64,000 bases of DNA from Pasteurellaceae bacterium RH1A (GTDB taxonomy: Bacteria > Pseudomonadota > Gammaproteobacteria > Enterobacterales > Pasteurellaceae): NCBI GenBank assembly GCA_012221805.1, contig CP015195.1, forward strand, positions 1,225,771 through 1,289,770, in the 5' to 3' direction. Below the pieces are notes generated by a model, which searched no databases, was not told the origin of the DNA, and saw only the letters and a list, made by a program, of their open reading frames with translations. The position numbers and the translations under genes were made by a program. Shown piece by piece: positions 1-7,674 of this stretch (its first letter is position 1; every line of letters starts with the position of its first letter).

Positions 1-16
1 CGAGGATTAAGATTTA

Positions 17-47
17 GGGCCTGTCTCAAAGAGGACAGGCCCTTTTT
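17..47 (+). terminator. Intrinsic terminator-like hairpin upstream of afuC
   Basis: A 9-bp stem (GGGCCTGTC at 17-25 with GACAGGCCC at 34-42) is followed by five T. It lies about 45 bases before afuC, so it either ends the preceding gene or partly uncouples afuC from an upstream operon outside the window. Confidence 0.8.
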
Positions 48-92
48 ATGAGTAAAATAATATCTCTAAAATTAGCCGCATTTCTCGTCTAA

Positions 93-1142
93 ATGGAACA
101 AACAGACTTTTTAGTATTAAAAAATGTGACCAAATCATTTGGTAAGGCAACCGTGATTGATAACCTTAACCTGTCTATCAAAAAAGGCACCATGGTGACC
201 CTTTTAGGCCCTTCAGGCTGTGGGAAAACCACGGTATTGAGATTGGTTGCAGGCCTAGAAAACCCGACCTCGGGGCAGATTTTTATTGATGGGGAAGAGG
301 TTACCCATAGTGCTATTCAGCAGCGGGATATTTGCATTGTTTTTCAATCTTATGCCCTCTTTCCACATATGTCGATTGGCGATAATGTAGGCTATGGTTT
401 GAAAATGCAAGGCGTGCCTAAAGCAGAACGTTTGCAGCGTGTTAAAGAAGCCCTTGAGTTGGTGGACTTAGCAGGCTTTGAAGATCGCTTTGTGGATCAA
501 ATTTCAGGTGGCCAGCAGCAGCGTGTGGCCCTTGCCAGAGCCCTAATTTTAAAACCCAAGGTGCTCTTATTTGATGAGCCACTCAGTAACCTTGATGCGA
601 ACTTGCGCCGTGCCATGCGGGAAAAGATTCGGGAGTTACAGCAGCGTTTAAATATTACCTCCCTCTACGTCACCCACGATCAATCGGAAGCCTTTGCGGT
701 GTCTGATGAGGTTATCGTGATGGATAAGGGGGTAATTAAGCAAAAAGACACGGCTAAAATGCTGTATTTACAGCCTAATTCCCTGTTCTTGGCCAATTTT
801 ATGGGGGAATCGACCATTTTAGAGGCTGTCCGTCAGGATGATCAGATCCAAATCGGCGATTACACCTTTACTCTCAAAGATGCCCAGCGTTTTAATGTGC
901 CAAATGGTGCTTGTTTGGTGGGTGTCCGCCCAGAAGCGGTAGAACTGCATGCAGAAGGCCAGCCAAATCAACATTGTGAGATCAAGCAGGCCGTTTATAT
1001 GGGGGCTTATTGGGAGATTATTGTGCTTTGGCAGGGCAGGGAGGTGATGGTAAACCTTAATCCAACTGATTATGATAGCGAGCAAAAAGATTACTATATT
1101 AAACTCAAGGAAAAAGGTATATTCTTGCTGAATAAAGCCTAA
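93..1142 (+). CDS. afuC: ABC transporter ATP-binding protein AfuC (FbpC family)
   Basis: This is the cytoplasmic ATPase of an AfuABC importer. The family was first named for ferric iron; work on Actinobacillus AfuABC points to phosphorylated sugars. Visible are Walker [10 protein letters not shown] (about residues 39-47), signature ISGGQQQRV, Walker B VLLFDEP, the H-loop in YVTHDQ, and a C-terminal TOBE-like region (about 240-345). The length of 349 residues is normal, and the match to Actinobacillus AfuC from memory is close along the whole chain. No good Shine-Dalgarno sequence precedes the ATG. The partner genes afuA and afuB would lie upstream, outside the window. The family is certain; the substrate is not visible in the sequence. 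Confidence 0.88.
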   Translation: MEQTDFLVLKNVTKSFGKATVIDNLNLSIKKGTMVTLLGPSGCGKTTVLRLVAGLENPTSGQIFIDGEEVTHSAIQQRDICIVFQSYALFPHMSIGDNVGYGLKMQGVPKAERLQRVKEALELVDLAGFEDRFVDQISGGQQQRVALARALILKPKVLLFDEPLSNLDANLRRAMREKIRELQQRLNITSLYVTHDQSEAFAVSDEVIVMDKGVIKQKDTAKMLYLQPNSLFLANFMGESTILEAVRQDDQIQIGDYTFTLKDAQRFNVPNGACLVGVRPEAVELHAEGQPNQHCEIKQAVYMGAYWEIIVLWQGREVMVNLNPTDYDSEQKDYYIKLKEKGIFLLNKA

Positions 1143-1165
1143 AGCCTTATGCTTTAATTTTAATA

Positions 1166-1195
1166 GGGTGGGCCTGGCCCACCTTCATCTTTATT
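1166..1195 (+). terminator. Probable terminator after afuC
   Basis: GGTGGGCC-T-GGCCCACC forms a compact palindrome followed by TTCATCTTTATTT. It lies between afuC and selD and resembles the core of the GTAGGGTGGGCA repeats seen later in the window. Confidence 0.5.
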
Positions 1196-1222
1196 TAGGT
1201 TAAATAAGATAAGAGGTAGACA

Positions 1223-2263
1223 ATGACAAATCCTATTCGACTCACCCAATACAGCCACGGGGCGGGCTGCGGCTGCAAGATTTCCCCTAAGGTGCTAGAG
1301 CAGATTTTGCATAGCGAACAGGCCAAATTTATCGACCCCCACCTCCTGGTGGGCAATGAAACCAAGGACGATGCGGCGGTTTATGACATCGGTAATGGGG
1401 TGGGCATTGTCAGTACCACCGACTTCTTTATGCCTATTGTCGATGACCCCTTCGACTTCGGTCGGATTGCTGCCACCAACGCCATCAGCGATATTTTCGC
1501 CATGGGCGGCAAGCCCATTATGGCCATTGCCATTCTAGGTTTCCCGATTAACAAATTACCTGCCCAAGTGGCCCAGCAAATTGTTGAGGGCGGCCGTTTC
1601 GCCTGCCAGCAGGCAGGGATCGCTTTGGCAGGCGGCCATTCCATTGACAGCCCAGAACCGATTTTCGGCCTGGCGGTAACAGGGATTATTTCAACCGAGC
1701 AGGTCAAGAAAAATGCTTCAGCCCAGGCTGGTTGTGAATTATTCCTAACCAAGCCGCTGGGCATTGGTGTCCTGACCACAGCGGAAAAACAGGGCAAGCT
1801 TAGAGATGAGCATAAGAACCTGGCCCGGGATGTGATGTGCCAGATGAACCTGATCGGGGCGGAGTTTGCCAAGGTGGACGAAGTTACCGCAATGACTGAT
1901 GTAACAGGCTTTGGGTTGTTGGGGCATTTAAGCGAAATCTGCCAAGGCTCTAACCTGCGGGCAGAGGTGGATTTCAGCCAAATCCATACCCTAGACGGGG
2001 TCAAAGACTATATCGCCCAAGGGGCCGTACCAGGCGGAACAGGGCGGAACTTTGACAGCTACGGCCACTTGATTTCGCCTTTAACCGATGAACAAAAGGC
2101 CATCTTGTGCGATCCGCAAACCTCAGGCGGCCTCTTAATTGCGGTTAAGCCGCAAGCGGTCGAAAAAGTACAAAAACTTGCAAAAGCCCAGAGCGTGCCG
2201 CTTTTCCCAGTTGGCCGATTGCTGGATGCGGATGCAAATAAAGCACTCATTGAGGTGAAATAA
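1223..2263 (+). CDS. selD: Selenide, water dikinase (selenophosphate synthase)
   Basis: SelD makes selenophosphate from selenide and ATP, the selenium donor for selenocysteine and selenouridine. Its 346 residues match E. coli SelD almost colinearly. The catalytic loop GAGCGCKI has Cys16 as the nucleophile and Lys19. Some Pasteurellaceae use in-frame UGA/selenocysteine here; this copy uses an ordinary TGC codon. Further landmarks are the [15 protein letters not shown] and GGHSID motifs and the [10 protein letters not shown] motif near the C-terminus. The ATG is preceded by AAGAGGTAG. The stop overlaps the next start (TAATG), so selD and ubiH are translationally coupled. Confidence 0.96.
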   Translation: MTNPIRLTQYSHGAGCGCKISPKVLEQILHSEQAKFIDPHLLVGNETKDDAAVYDIGNGVGIVSTTDFFMPIVDDPFDFGRIAATNAISDIFAMGGKPIMAIAILGFPINKLPAQVAQQIVEGGRFACQQAGIALAGGHSIDSPEPIFGLAVTGIISTEQVKKNASAQAGCELFLTKPLGIGVLTTAEKQGKLRDEHKNLARDVMCQMNLIGAEFAKVDEVTAMTDVTGFGLLGHLSEICQGSNLRAEVDFSQIHTLDGVKDYIAQGAVPGGTGRNFDSYGHLISPLTDEQKAILCDPQTSGGLLIAVKPQAVEKVQKLAKAQSVPLFPVGRLLDADANKALIEVK

Positions 2264-3459
2264 TGCAAGAGTTTGATGTGGTGATTGTTGGCGGGGCGGT
2301 AACCGGTTCAGTGCTGGCCTTGGCCTTGAGTAGTTTTAGCCAGCATGGGATGCGGATTGCCATCGTTGAGAAATCTGCCCCTAACTATGAAGAGCAGGGC
2401 GGCTTTGATGCCCGCTCTATTGCTTTGGCCCAGGGATCTTTGCAAAAATTTGCCCAAATCCAACCGCTTGTAGGGGAGAATTTGGGGCTGCTTATTCAAA
2501 GACTGGGTACGCCCATCAAGCAGATCCAGGTCTCTGATTTAGGCCATTTTGGCAAGACCAACCTGTCTGCCCAAGAGCAGGGCCTGGCCCAGTTGGGTGT
2601 AGTTGTGCCCCTGGCTGATCTGGGGCGGGACTTGAGTAGCCTGATCAAGCAAGACACTAACATCAAACTTTTTTGCCCCGATACGGTGGCAGACATTCAC
2701 CGCAGCCAAGAACAATGTCAGATTAAGCTGGCAAGTGGCCAAGAACTCGCCTGCCAGCTCCTGGTAGCAGCGGATGGCATTCAGTCCAAAATCGCTCAGG
2801 CCTGCGGGGTGGAAACCCTCCAACTCAAGGACTATGAGCAGTCGGCCATCATTGCCAATGTAGCCATCAGCCAGGTGCACCAGGGCCAGGCCTTTGAACG
2901 CTTTACCAGCCAAGGCCCTCTGGCCCTCCTTCCCCTTAGGGATAAACAGATGTCCCTGGTCTGGTGTGTAAAAAATCCAGAGGAATTGACCGCTTGTTCT
3001 GATGAAACCTTCCTAGCTCGTTTGCAAGAAGCCTTTGGCTGGCAGTTGGGCAAGTTTGAACAGGTCAGCCAACGCTTTGTCTATCCGCTCAGCTCCCAAA
3101 GGGCTGCCAGCCACATCCACCACCGCCTGGCCATTGTGGGCAATGCCGCCCAGCTCCTCCACCCTGTGGCAGGCCAGGGCTTTAATTTGGGTTTAAGGGA
3201 TCTCTATGAACTGGCCGCCCTGCTAGGCCAGGCCTATTTGAAGGGGCAGGATTTGGGAGCTTACCAGCTCCTGCAAGCTTACTCTCAGGCTCGTCAGGCC
3301 GATCAGGCCCGGATCATCGGGATAACAAGCGGGCTGATTTCCCTCTTTTCTTGCGAATTTCTGCCAGTGCAGGTGGTGCGTAATCTGGGCTTGATAGTGG
3401 CTTCCCATCATCAAGTTGCTCGGGATCGGGTGGTTAATCAGGCCTTGGGGGCGTATTAG
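2263..3459 (+). CDS. ubiH: UbiH-type FAD-dependent hydroxylase of ubiquinone synthesis
   Basis: This is a flavoprotein monooxygenase (398 residues) of the UbiH/UbiF/VisC family. UbiH hydroxylates the 2-octaprenyl-6-methoxyphenol ring in ubiquinone synthesis at the inner membrane face. Visible are an N-terminal Rossmann loop (VVIVGGAVTG, with Ala at the usual third Gly), the family motif DARSIALA near residue 50, and the second FAD motif with GNAAQLLHPVAGQGFNLG. The DARSIALA form favours UbiH over UbiF or UbiI. Its start overlaps the selD stop by one base. The gene ends just before a palindromic repeat that separates it from the convergent rluC. Confidence 0.85.
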   Translation: MQEFDVVIVGGAVTGSVLALALSSFSQHGMRIAIVEKSAPNYEEQGGFDARSIALAQGSLQKFAQIQPLVGENLGLLIQRLGTPIKQIQVSDLGHFGKTNLSAQEQGLAQLGVVVPLADLGRDLSSLIKQDTNIKLFCPDTVADIHRSQEQCQIKLASGQELACQLLVAADGIQSKIAQACGVETLQLKDYEQSAIIANVAISQVHQGQAFERFTSQGPLALLPLRDKQMSLVWCVKNPEELTACSDETFLARLQEAFGWQLGKFEQVSQRFVYPLSSQRAASHIHHRLAIVGNAAQLLHPVAGQGFNLGLRDLYELAALLGQAYLKGQDLGAYQLLQAYSQARQADQARIIGITSGLISLFSCEFLPVQVVRNLGLIVASHHQVARDRVVNQALGAY

Positions 3460-3473
3460 CCAAGTAGTCACAG

Positions 3474-3535
3474 ATGGCGCCAGCCTCCAGGCTGGTGCCC
3501 AAATTATAAGCACCAGCCTGGAGGCTGGCGCTAGC
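3474..3535. repeat. Palindromic GCGCCAGC repeat, copy a (both arms type alpha)
   Basis: Arms at 3476-3498 and 3510-3532 are inverted copies of a 23-base sequence beginning GGCGCCAGCCTCCAGG. The loop is AT-rich. It lies between the convergent ubiH and rluC genes and may act as a bidirectional terminator or mRNA 3' end. The same element recurs at 15254, 32695, 38539 and 53940. Confidence 0.9.
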
Positions 3536-3543
3536 ATTTTTCC

Positions 3544-4506
3544 TTACTGCTCACTTCTTAACTTAGCCAAAACCGCCTTCAGCTGTTTATCCAAAGGGGC
3601 GGTAATCCGCATTTCCTCTTCCGTTTTGGGGTGGATAAAACGGATGGCATGGGCGTGGAGGAAGAGGCGCTTGAGGCCCAGGGTCTGCATTTTCTCATCA
3701 AAGGCCTTGTCGCCATACTTGTCGTCAAGGGCGATGGGGTGGCCGGCAAATTGGGTGTGAACCCGAATTTGGTGGGTGCGGCCGGTAATGGGGGAGGCCT
3801 TAACCAAGGTGGCCTGGGCATAGCGTTCTTCAATGGCAAAGCGGGTTTCAGACGGTTTGCCTTCTTCGCTAACCCGTACAATCCGCTCTCCGCTGGCCAG
3901 TTCGTTCTTATTAAGCGGGGCCTTGATCACCTTGCAATGGGCCTGCCATTGGCCTCGTACCAGGGCCAGGTAGTCTTTTTGTACCACCTTTTCCCGCAGT
4001 TGTTCATGCAGGCTGCGTAGGGCAGAGCGTTTTTTAGCCACCAAGAGAATGCCTGAGGTATCTCGGTCAATACGGTGAACCAGCTCTAAAAAGCGAGCCT
4101 GGGGGCGTAAAGCTCGTAGGGCTTCAATAACCCCAAAACTCAAGCCGCTACCACCGTGAACTGCAATGCCAGAAGGTTTGTTGATAACCAGTAAAACCTC
4201 ATCTTCATAAAGAATCTGGCTTTCTAGCTCGGCCACCTTATTGAGCTTGGTGGAAATGGGGGCTTCATTTTTTTCGGCCACCCGCACAGGCGGGACCCGC
4301 ACGACATCATCGGCTTGGAGCTTGTATTCAGGCTTGATCCGCCCCTTGTTTACTCGCACCTCGCCCTTACGTACAATACGGTAGATAAGGCTCTTGGGCA
4401 CGCCCTTGAGCTTGGCTAGCAGGAAGTTGTCGAGCCGTTGGCCAGCTTCGTCGTCGCTGATGGTGAAAAATTGCACTGCTGCACTGATGATTTTTTCGTT
4501 ATTCAT
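3544..4506 (-). CDS. rluC: 23S rRNA pseudouridine synthase RluC
   Basis: RluC converts U955, U2504 and U2580 (E. coli numbering) of 23S rRNA to pseudouridine. An N-terminal S4 RNA-binding domain (about residues 18-80, with RLDNFLLAKLKGVPKS and RKGEVRVNKGRI) precedes the catalytic domain. The catalytic Asp is in HRIDRDTSG, followed by GRTHQIRVH. I place the start at the ATG of MNNEKIIS. A longer in-frame ATG at 4560 would add 18 non-conserved residues, and the chosen start gives 320 residues, close to E. coli RluC. The gene is divergent from the ABC-transporter binding-protein gene. Confidence 0.94.
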   Translation of the reverse strand: MNNEKIISAAVQFFTISDDEAGQRLDNFLLAKLKGVPKSLIYRIVRKGEVRVNKGRIKPEYKLQADDVVRVPPVRVAEKNEAPISTKLNKVAELESQILYEDEVLLVINKPSGIAVHGGSGLSFGVIEALRALRPQARFLELVHRIDRDTSGILLVAKKRSALRSLHEQLREKVVQKDYLALVRGQWQAHCKVIKAPLNKNELASGERIVRVSEEGKPSETRFAIEERYAQATLVKASPITGRTHQIRVHTQFAGHPIALDDKYGDKAFDEKMQTLGLKRLFLHAHAIRFIHPKTEEEMRITAPLDKQLKAVLAKLRSEQ

Positions 4507-4616
4507 ATTATTCTTAGCTTGGAACGTAATGGGGCAAATGTTACCATACTTCCAGCCCAAATGGCCTGCTCATTTGGGGGCAAATTGCCGATTTCTCTGA
4601 AAAATTCCCCGCTTAA

Positions 4617-4632
4617 CGTGATGTAGATCACA
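4617..4632 (+). promoter_or_regulatory. CRP-type binding site upstream of the peptide/nickel-type ABC operon
   Basis: CGTGATGTAGATCACA matches the consensus TGTGA-N6-TCACA in nine of ten defined positions. Its centre lies about 70 bases before the expected transcription start, a class I activator position, so catabolite control of the transporter is likely. Confidence 0.7.
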
Positions 4633-4659
4633 ATTCTAGAAACTCATCTCCTTGCTTGA

Positions 4660-4687
4660 TTGACACAGGCTTTCTTAGTGTTATGAT
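4660..4687 (+). promoter_or_regulatory. Sigma-70 promoter of the ABC operon
   Basis: A perfect -35 box TTGACA (4660-4665) is separated by 16 bases from the -10 box TATGAT (4682-4687). It lies downstream of the CRP-type site. Confidence 0.72.
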
Positions 4688-4825
4688 GTCTTTAATCCAA
4701 ATTTAATTCTAGATTTGATTAATTCACTTCATTTTTAGGATTAATCCTGATCGTGATTGTGCAGATGCAGTTTTCCTGATTTCAATCATTTTCTTAAACG
4801 CTCTTAACCAAACTAGAGGTGGTTT

Positions 4826-6409
4826 ATGACTCAACATTTTGAACTTAATCAATCCCGTCGTGGCTTTATGAAATTGTTAGCAGGCGTTGGTGCAGGCTTG
4901 GCCTTCACAGGTACTTTAGGCTCCTTTTCACCAAATGCCTTAGCTGCTCCAGCCAAGGGTAGCACCATTGAAGCAGGTATTGCCTACCCGCTATCAACAG
5001 GTTTCGACCCAATGAGCTCTACCGGGGCTTCAGCCATGGCGGCCGACCTACACTTCTTTGAAGGCTTGGTGGATTTACACCCTGCAACACGTCAGCCTTA
5101 CCTGGCCCTTGCTGCCAAAGAGCCTGAAATGGTTGATGATGTGACCTATCGTATTACCTTACGTGATGGTGCGGTCTTCCACCACGGTGCACCTGTAACC
5201 ACCGAAGACGTGGTTTTCTCTTTTGAACGTGTGTTAGACCCGAACACCAAATCACTCTTTGCTCAATTTATTCCATTTATCCAAAGCGTGAAAGCCGTTG
5301 ATGATAAAGTGGTTGAGTTTAAACTTAAATATCCATTTGGCCTCTTTAAAGAGCGTTTAACCATCATCAAAATCGTGCCAAAAGCCTTAATTGAAGAAAA
5401 AGGCCAAGCCCACTTTGATGCCAACCCAGTCGGTACTGGCCCATATAAATTCGTGTCAGCGGTGAAAGATGACCGTATCGTCTTTGAAGCCAACCCAGCC
5501 TATAACGGCCCATACCCAGCCACCGTTGAGAAAATGACCTGGTTCTTACTCTCTGACGATGCTGCCCGTGTAGCTGCCCAAGAGTCTGGCCGTACCCAAG
5601 CCATGGAAAACGTCCCTTACTTAGATGCTGATCGCTTAAAACGTAAAGGTGATGTGGAATCTGTCCAATCCTTCGGCCTGATCTTCTTAATGTTTAACTG
5701 CCAAAAAGCACCGTTTAACGATAAACGTGTTCGCCAAGCCCTCCACTATGCGATTGATACCCAAAAATTAATCGACATCGTCTTCCTAGGCAATGCGAAA
5801 GCGGCAACCTCTTATGTTCAAGAGACCCACCCAGACTATGTGAAAGCGACCACGCAATTTGATTACGACTTGAAAAAAGCAGAAGCCTTACTCAAAGAAG
5901 CTGGCGTAACCAAACTCGAATTCACCACACGTTCAACCGCCCACAAATGGGTTGTGGACTCTGTACAGGTGATTTTGGAAGACTGGAACAAGATCCCAGG
6001 CGTGAAAGTGAGCAACATTGCTTCCCAATCACCATACAATGATGGTGTGGATGCGGGTAACTTTGATGTGCTTCTTGCCCCAGGTGACCCATCTGTATTC
6101 GGTAACGACTTAGACCTTCTCTTAAGCTGGTGGTACCGTGGTGATGTATGGCCGAAAAACCGCTTCCGCTGGTCTGATACGGCTGAATATGCAGAAGTCC
6201 AAAAATTACTTGATGCTGCCGTTGCTGCCAAAACACCTGCTGAAGCCCGTGAGATTTGGGGTAAAGCCATCAACATCATTGCTGAAGAAGCTGCCCTTTA
6301 CCCAATTGTTCACCGCAAACTTCCAACTGCATGGAACAATAAACAACTCGAAGGCTTCCAACCGTTACCAACAACGGGTATGTCCTTCTTAGGGGTTTCT
6401 CGTAAGTAG
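4826..6409 (+). CDS. Tat-exported extracellular solute-binding protein, family 5 (Dpp/Opp/Nik type)
   Basis: This is the periplasmic ligand-binding subunit of the importer encoded downstream. It has 527 residues, typical of SBP family 5. The N-terminus carries a textbook twin-arginine motif (SRRGFMK, residues 10-16), a hydrophobic stretch, and a likely cleavage after ALA near residue 40. Folded export through Tat suggests the protein binds a cofactor or metal ligand in the cytoplasm, or simply follows lineage habit. Family landmarks are [21 protein letters not shown] and VGTGPYKF. The substrate could be dipeptides, haem, glutathione or nickel chelates and cannot be read from the sequence. Start: ATG after TAGAGGTGG. 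Confidence 0.85.
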   Translation: MTQHFELNQSRRGFMKLLAGVGAGLAFTGTLGSFSPNALAAPAKGSTIEAGIAYPLSTGFDPMSSTGASAMAADLHFFEGLVDLHPATRQPYLALAAKEPEMVDDVTYRITLRDGAVFHHGAPVTTEDVVFSFERVLDPNTKSLFAQFIPFIQSVKAVDDKVVEFKLKYPFGLFKERLTIIKIVPKALIEEKGQAHFDANPVGTGPYKFVSAVKDDRIVFEANPAYNGPYPATVEKMTWFLLSDDAARVAAQESGRTQAMENVPYLDADRLKRKGDVESVQSFGLIFLMFNCQKAPFNDKRVRQALHYAIDTQKLIDIVFLGNAKAATSYVQETHPDYVKATTQFDYDLKKAEALLKEAGVTKLEFTTRSTAHKWVVDSVQVILEDWNKIPGVKVSNIASQSPYNDGVDAGNFDVLLAPGDPSVFGNDLDLLLSWWYRGDVWPKNRFRWSDTAEYAEVQKLLDAAVAAKTPAEAREIWGKAINIIAEEAALYPIVHRKLPTAWNNKQLEGFQPLPTTGMSFLGVSRK

Positions 6410-6417
6410 GCTCTAAT

Positions 6418-6444
6418 GAAATTCCCTCGTATAGAGGGAATTTC
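6418..6444 (+). terminator. Stem-loop after the binding-protein gene
   Basis: GAAATTCCCTC and GAGGGAATTTC form an 11-bp stem with a 5-base loop. No T-run follows, so it probably stabilises the abundant binding-protein mRNA 3' end or partly terminates, giving excess binding protein over permeases. Confidence 0.55.
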
Positions 6445-6445
6445 A

Positions 6446-6617
6446 GTTCCCCTCTTTGACAAAGAGGGGCTAGGGGAGATTTTAAAGCGTGAAAACGGAG
6501 TTAATAAAATTGTTTAGCAGGCTGATAAGAAATTATCTCAGGCTCTTCTTTTATGAGCTTCATATCGCTTCTGTCAAATCTCCCCCTTCCCCTCTTTTCT
6601 AAAGAGGGGAGTACCTT
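6446..6617. repeat. Inverted pair of CCCCTCTTT repeats in the ABC operon
   Basis: The first copy has a perfect 9-bp stem (CCCCTCTTT 6449-6457 and AAAGAGGGG 6461-6469) followed by CTAGGGGAGATTT. A second copy in the opposite sense is at about 6576-6613 (AAATCTCCCCCTTCCCCTC...). An uptake sequence (ACAAGCGGTGCAATC) and a reversed core (CCGCTTGC) follow at about 6618 and 6668. The 311-base gap between binding protein and permease is therefore entirely repeat material, yet the genes remain colinear. Confidence 0.7.
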
Positions 6618-6720
6618 ACAAGCGGTGCAATCTTCTCAAAAATTTGCAAAAAATCTTCAATTTTGACCCGCTTGCATACCAAAATCCTATCCACTTGCTT
6701 TATTTAGGTCGGAGAAAAAA

Positions 6721-7674
6721 ATGGAAATCGTACTTCGTTTACTGATGCGGCGCTTAATGGCATTACCTCTTATGATGCTGGGCGTGAGCGCATTGGTTTT
6801 TATCATTTTACAATTTACCCCCGGTGATCCAGCCTCGGTTGCCTTGGGTGAAAGTGCCAGTGAAGCTGCCAAAGAGCTTTATCGCCAACAACACGGCTTG
6901 AATGACCCTGTACTGGTGCAATACTTCCGCTTTATTGGTAACGTGCTTGTCCTTGATTTTGGGGTGACCACACCGCCAGAACAACCTATTACTTCCCTTA
7001 TCGCAAAATCCTTCCCCCTCACCCTTCAATTAACCTTTATCGGGGTGTTTTTTGCGGCTATTGTTTCTTTTTCCTTGGGTATCCTTGCCGCCCTTCATCG
7101 TGACCGTTGGATTGACCAAGTTATTCGCTTACTCTCAGTGGCTGCGGTGGCAACACCATCTTTCTGGCTGGGTATTCTTTTAATTCAATATTTCTCCCTT
7201 GAGCTAGATTGGTTGCCATCAGGGGGCTTTGTGCCATTTAGTGAAAACCCTGTGGAATATGCCCGTTCTATGATCCTGCCATCCCTGGCCTTAGCGGTGC
7301 CAGTTTGTGCTTCTTTAATCCGTGTGGTGCGTACCACCATGGTGGAAGAAATGGACAAGGACTATGTGCGTACTGCCATTGGTAACGGCGTGCCTTATTC
7401 AACCGTTATCCGCCACAACGTCTTGCGTAATGCCCTCATTACCCCTGTTACCGTGCTTGGTTTACGTGTGGGCTACTTGCTGGGTGGTGCCGTGGTTATC
7501 GAACAGATCTTTGACTTGCCGGGCATGGGTAAACTCATTTTTAACGGTATCGTCAACCACGACTTACACCTCGTACAAGGTGTGGTGCTCACTATCGCCT
7601 TTACCTTTGTATTGGTGAATATCATCGTAGATATTCTTTACCTCCTCATCAATCCAAAAATTCGGAGTCTATAA
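6721..7674 (+). CDS. ABC importer permease, DppB/OppB type
   Basis: This is an inner-membrane permease (317 residues) of the peptide/nickel importer. It shows an N-terminal membrane helix (RLMALPLMMLGVSALVFIIL), the family hallmark FTPGDPA, and further helices. The EAA-type ATPase-coupling loop is in the segment with NVLRNALITPVTVLGLRVGYLLGG. Start: ATG after CGGAGAAAAAA. The stop overlaps the next start (TAATG), so it is coupled to the fused permease-ATPase. A long repeat-filled gap separates it from the binding protein. Confidence 0.88.
   Translation: MEIVLRLLMRRLMALPLMMLGVSALVFIILQFTPGDPASVALGESASEAAKELYRQQHGLNDPVLVQYFRFIGNVLVLDFGVTTPPEQPITSLIAKSFPLTLQLTFIGVFFAAIVSFSLGILAALHRDRWIDQVIRLLSVAAVATPSFWLGILLIQYFSLELDWLPSGGFVPFSENPVEYARSMILPSLALAVPVCASLIRVVRTTMVEEMDKDYVRTAIGNGVPYSTVIRHNVLRNALITPVTVLGLRVGYLLGGAVVIEQIFDLPGMGKLIFNGIVNHDLHLVQGVVLTIAFTFVLVNIIVDILYLLINPKIRSL

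Larger units (their letters stand above)
4507..4825. other. Divergent control region between rluC and the ABC operon
   Basis: These 319 bases hold no coding sequence. They contain the CRP-type site at 4617-4632 and the sigma-70 promoter at 4660-4687 for the rightward operon, leaving a 5' leader of about 130 bases. No clear promoter for rluC was picked out. Confidence 0.7.

Noticed and set aside
1265..1280. Possible selenocysteine (UGA) in selD
   Set aside because: The catalytic position is TGC (Cys16), so no recoding is needed here.
1381..2004. Minus-strand open frame inside selD
   Set aside because: It lies entirely within the highly conserved selD coding sequence and has no recognisable family features.
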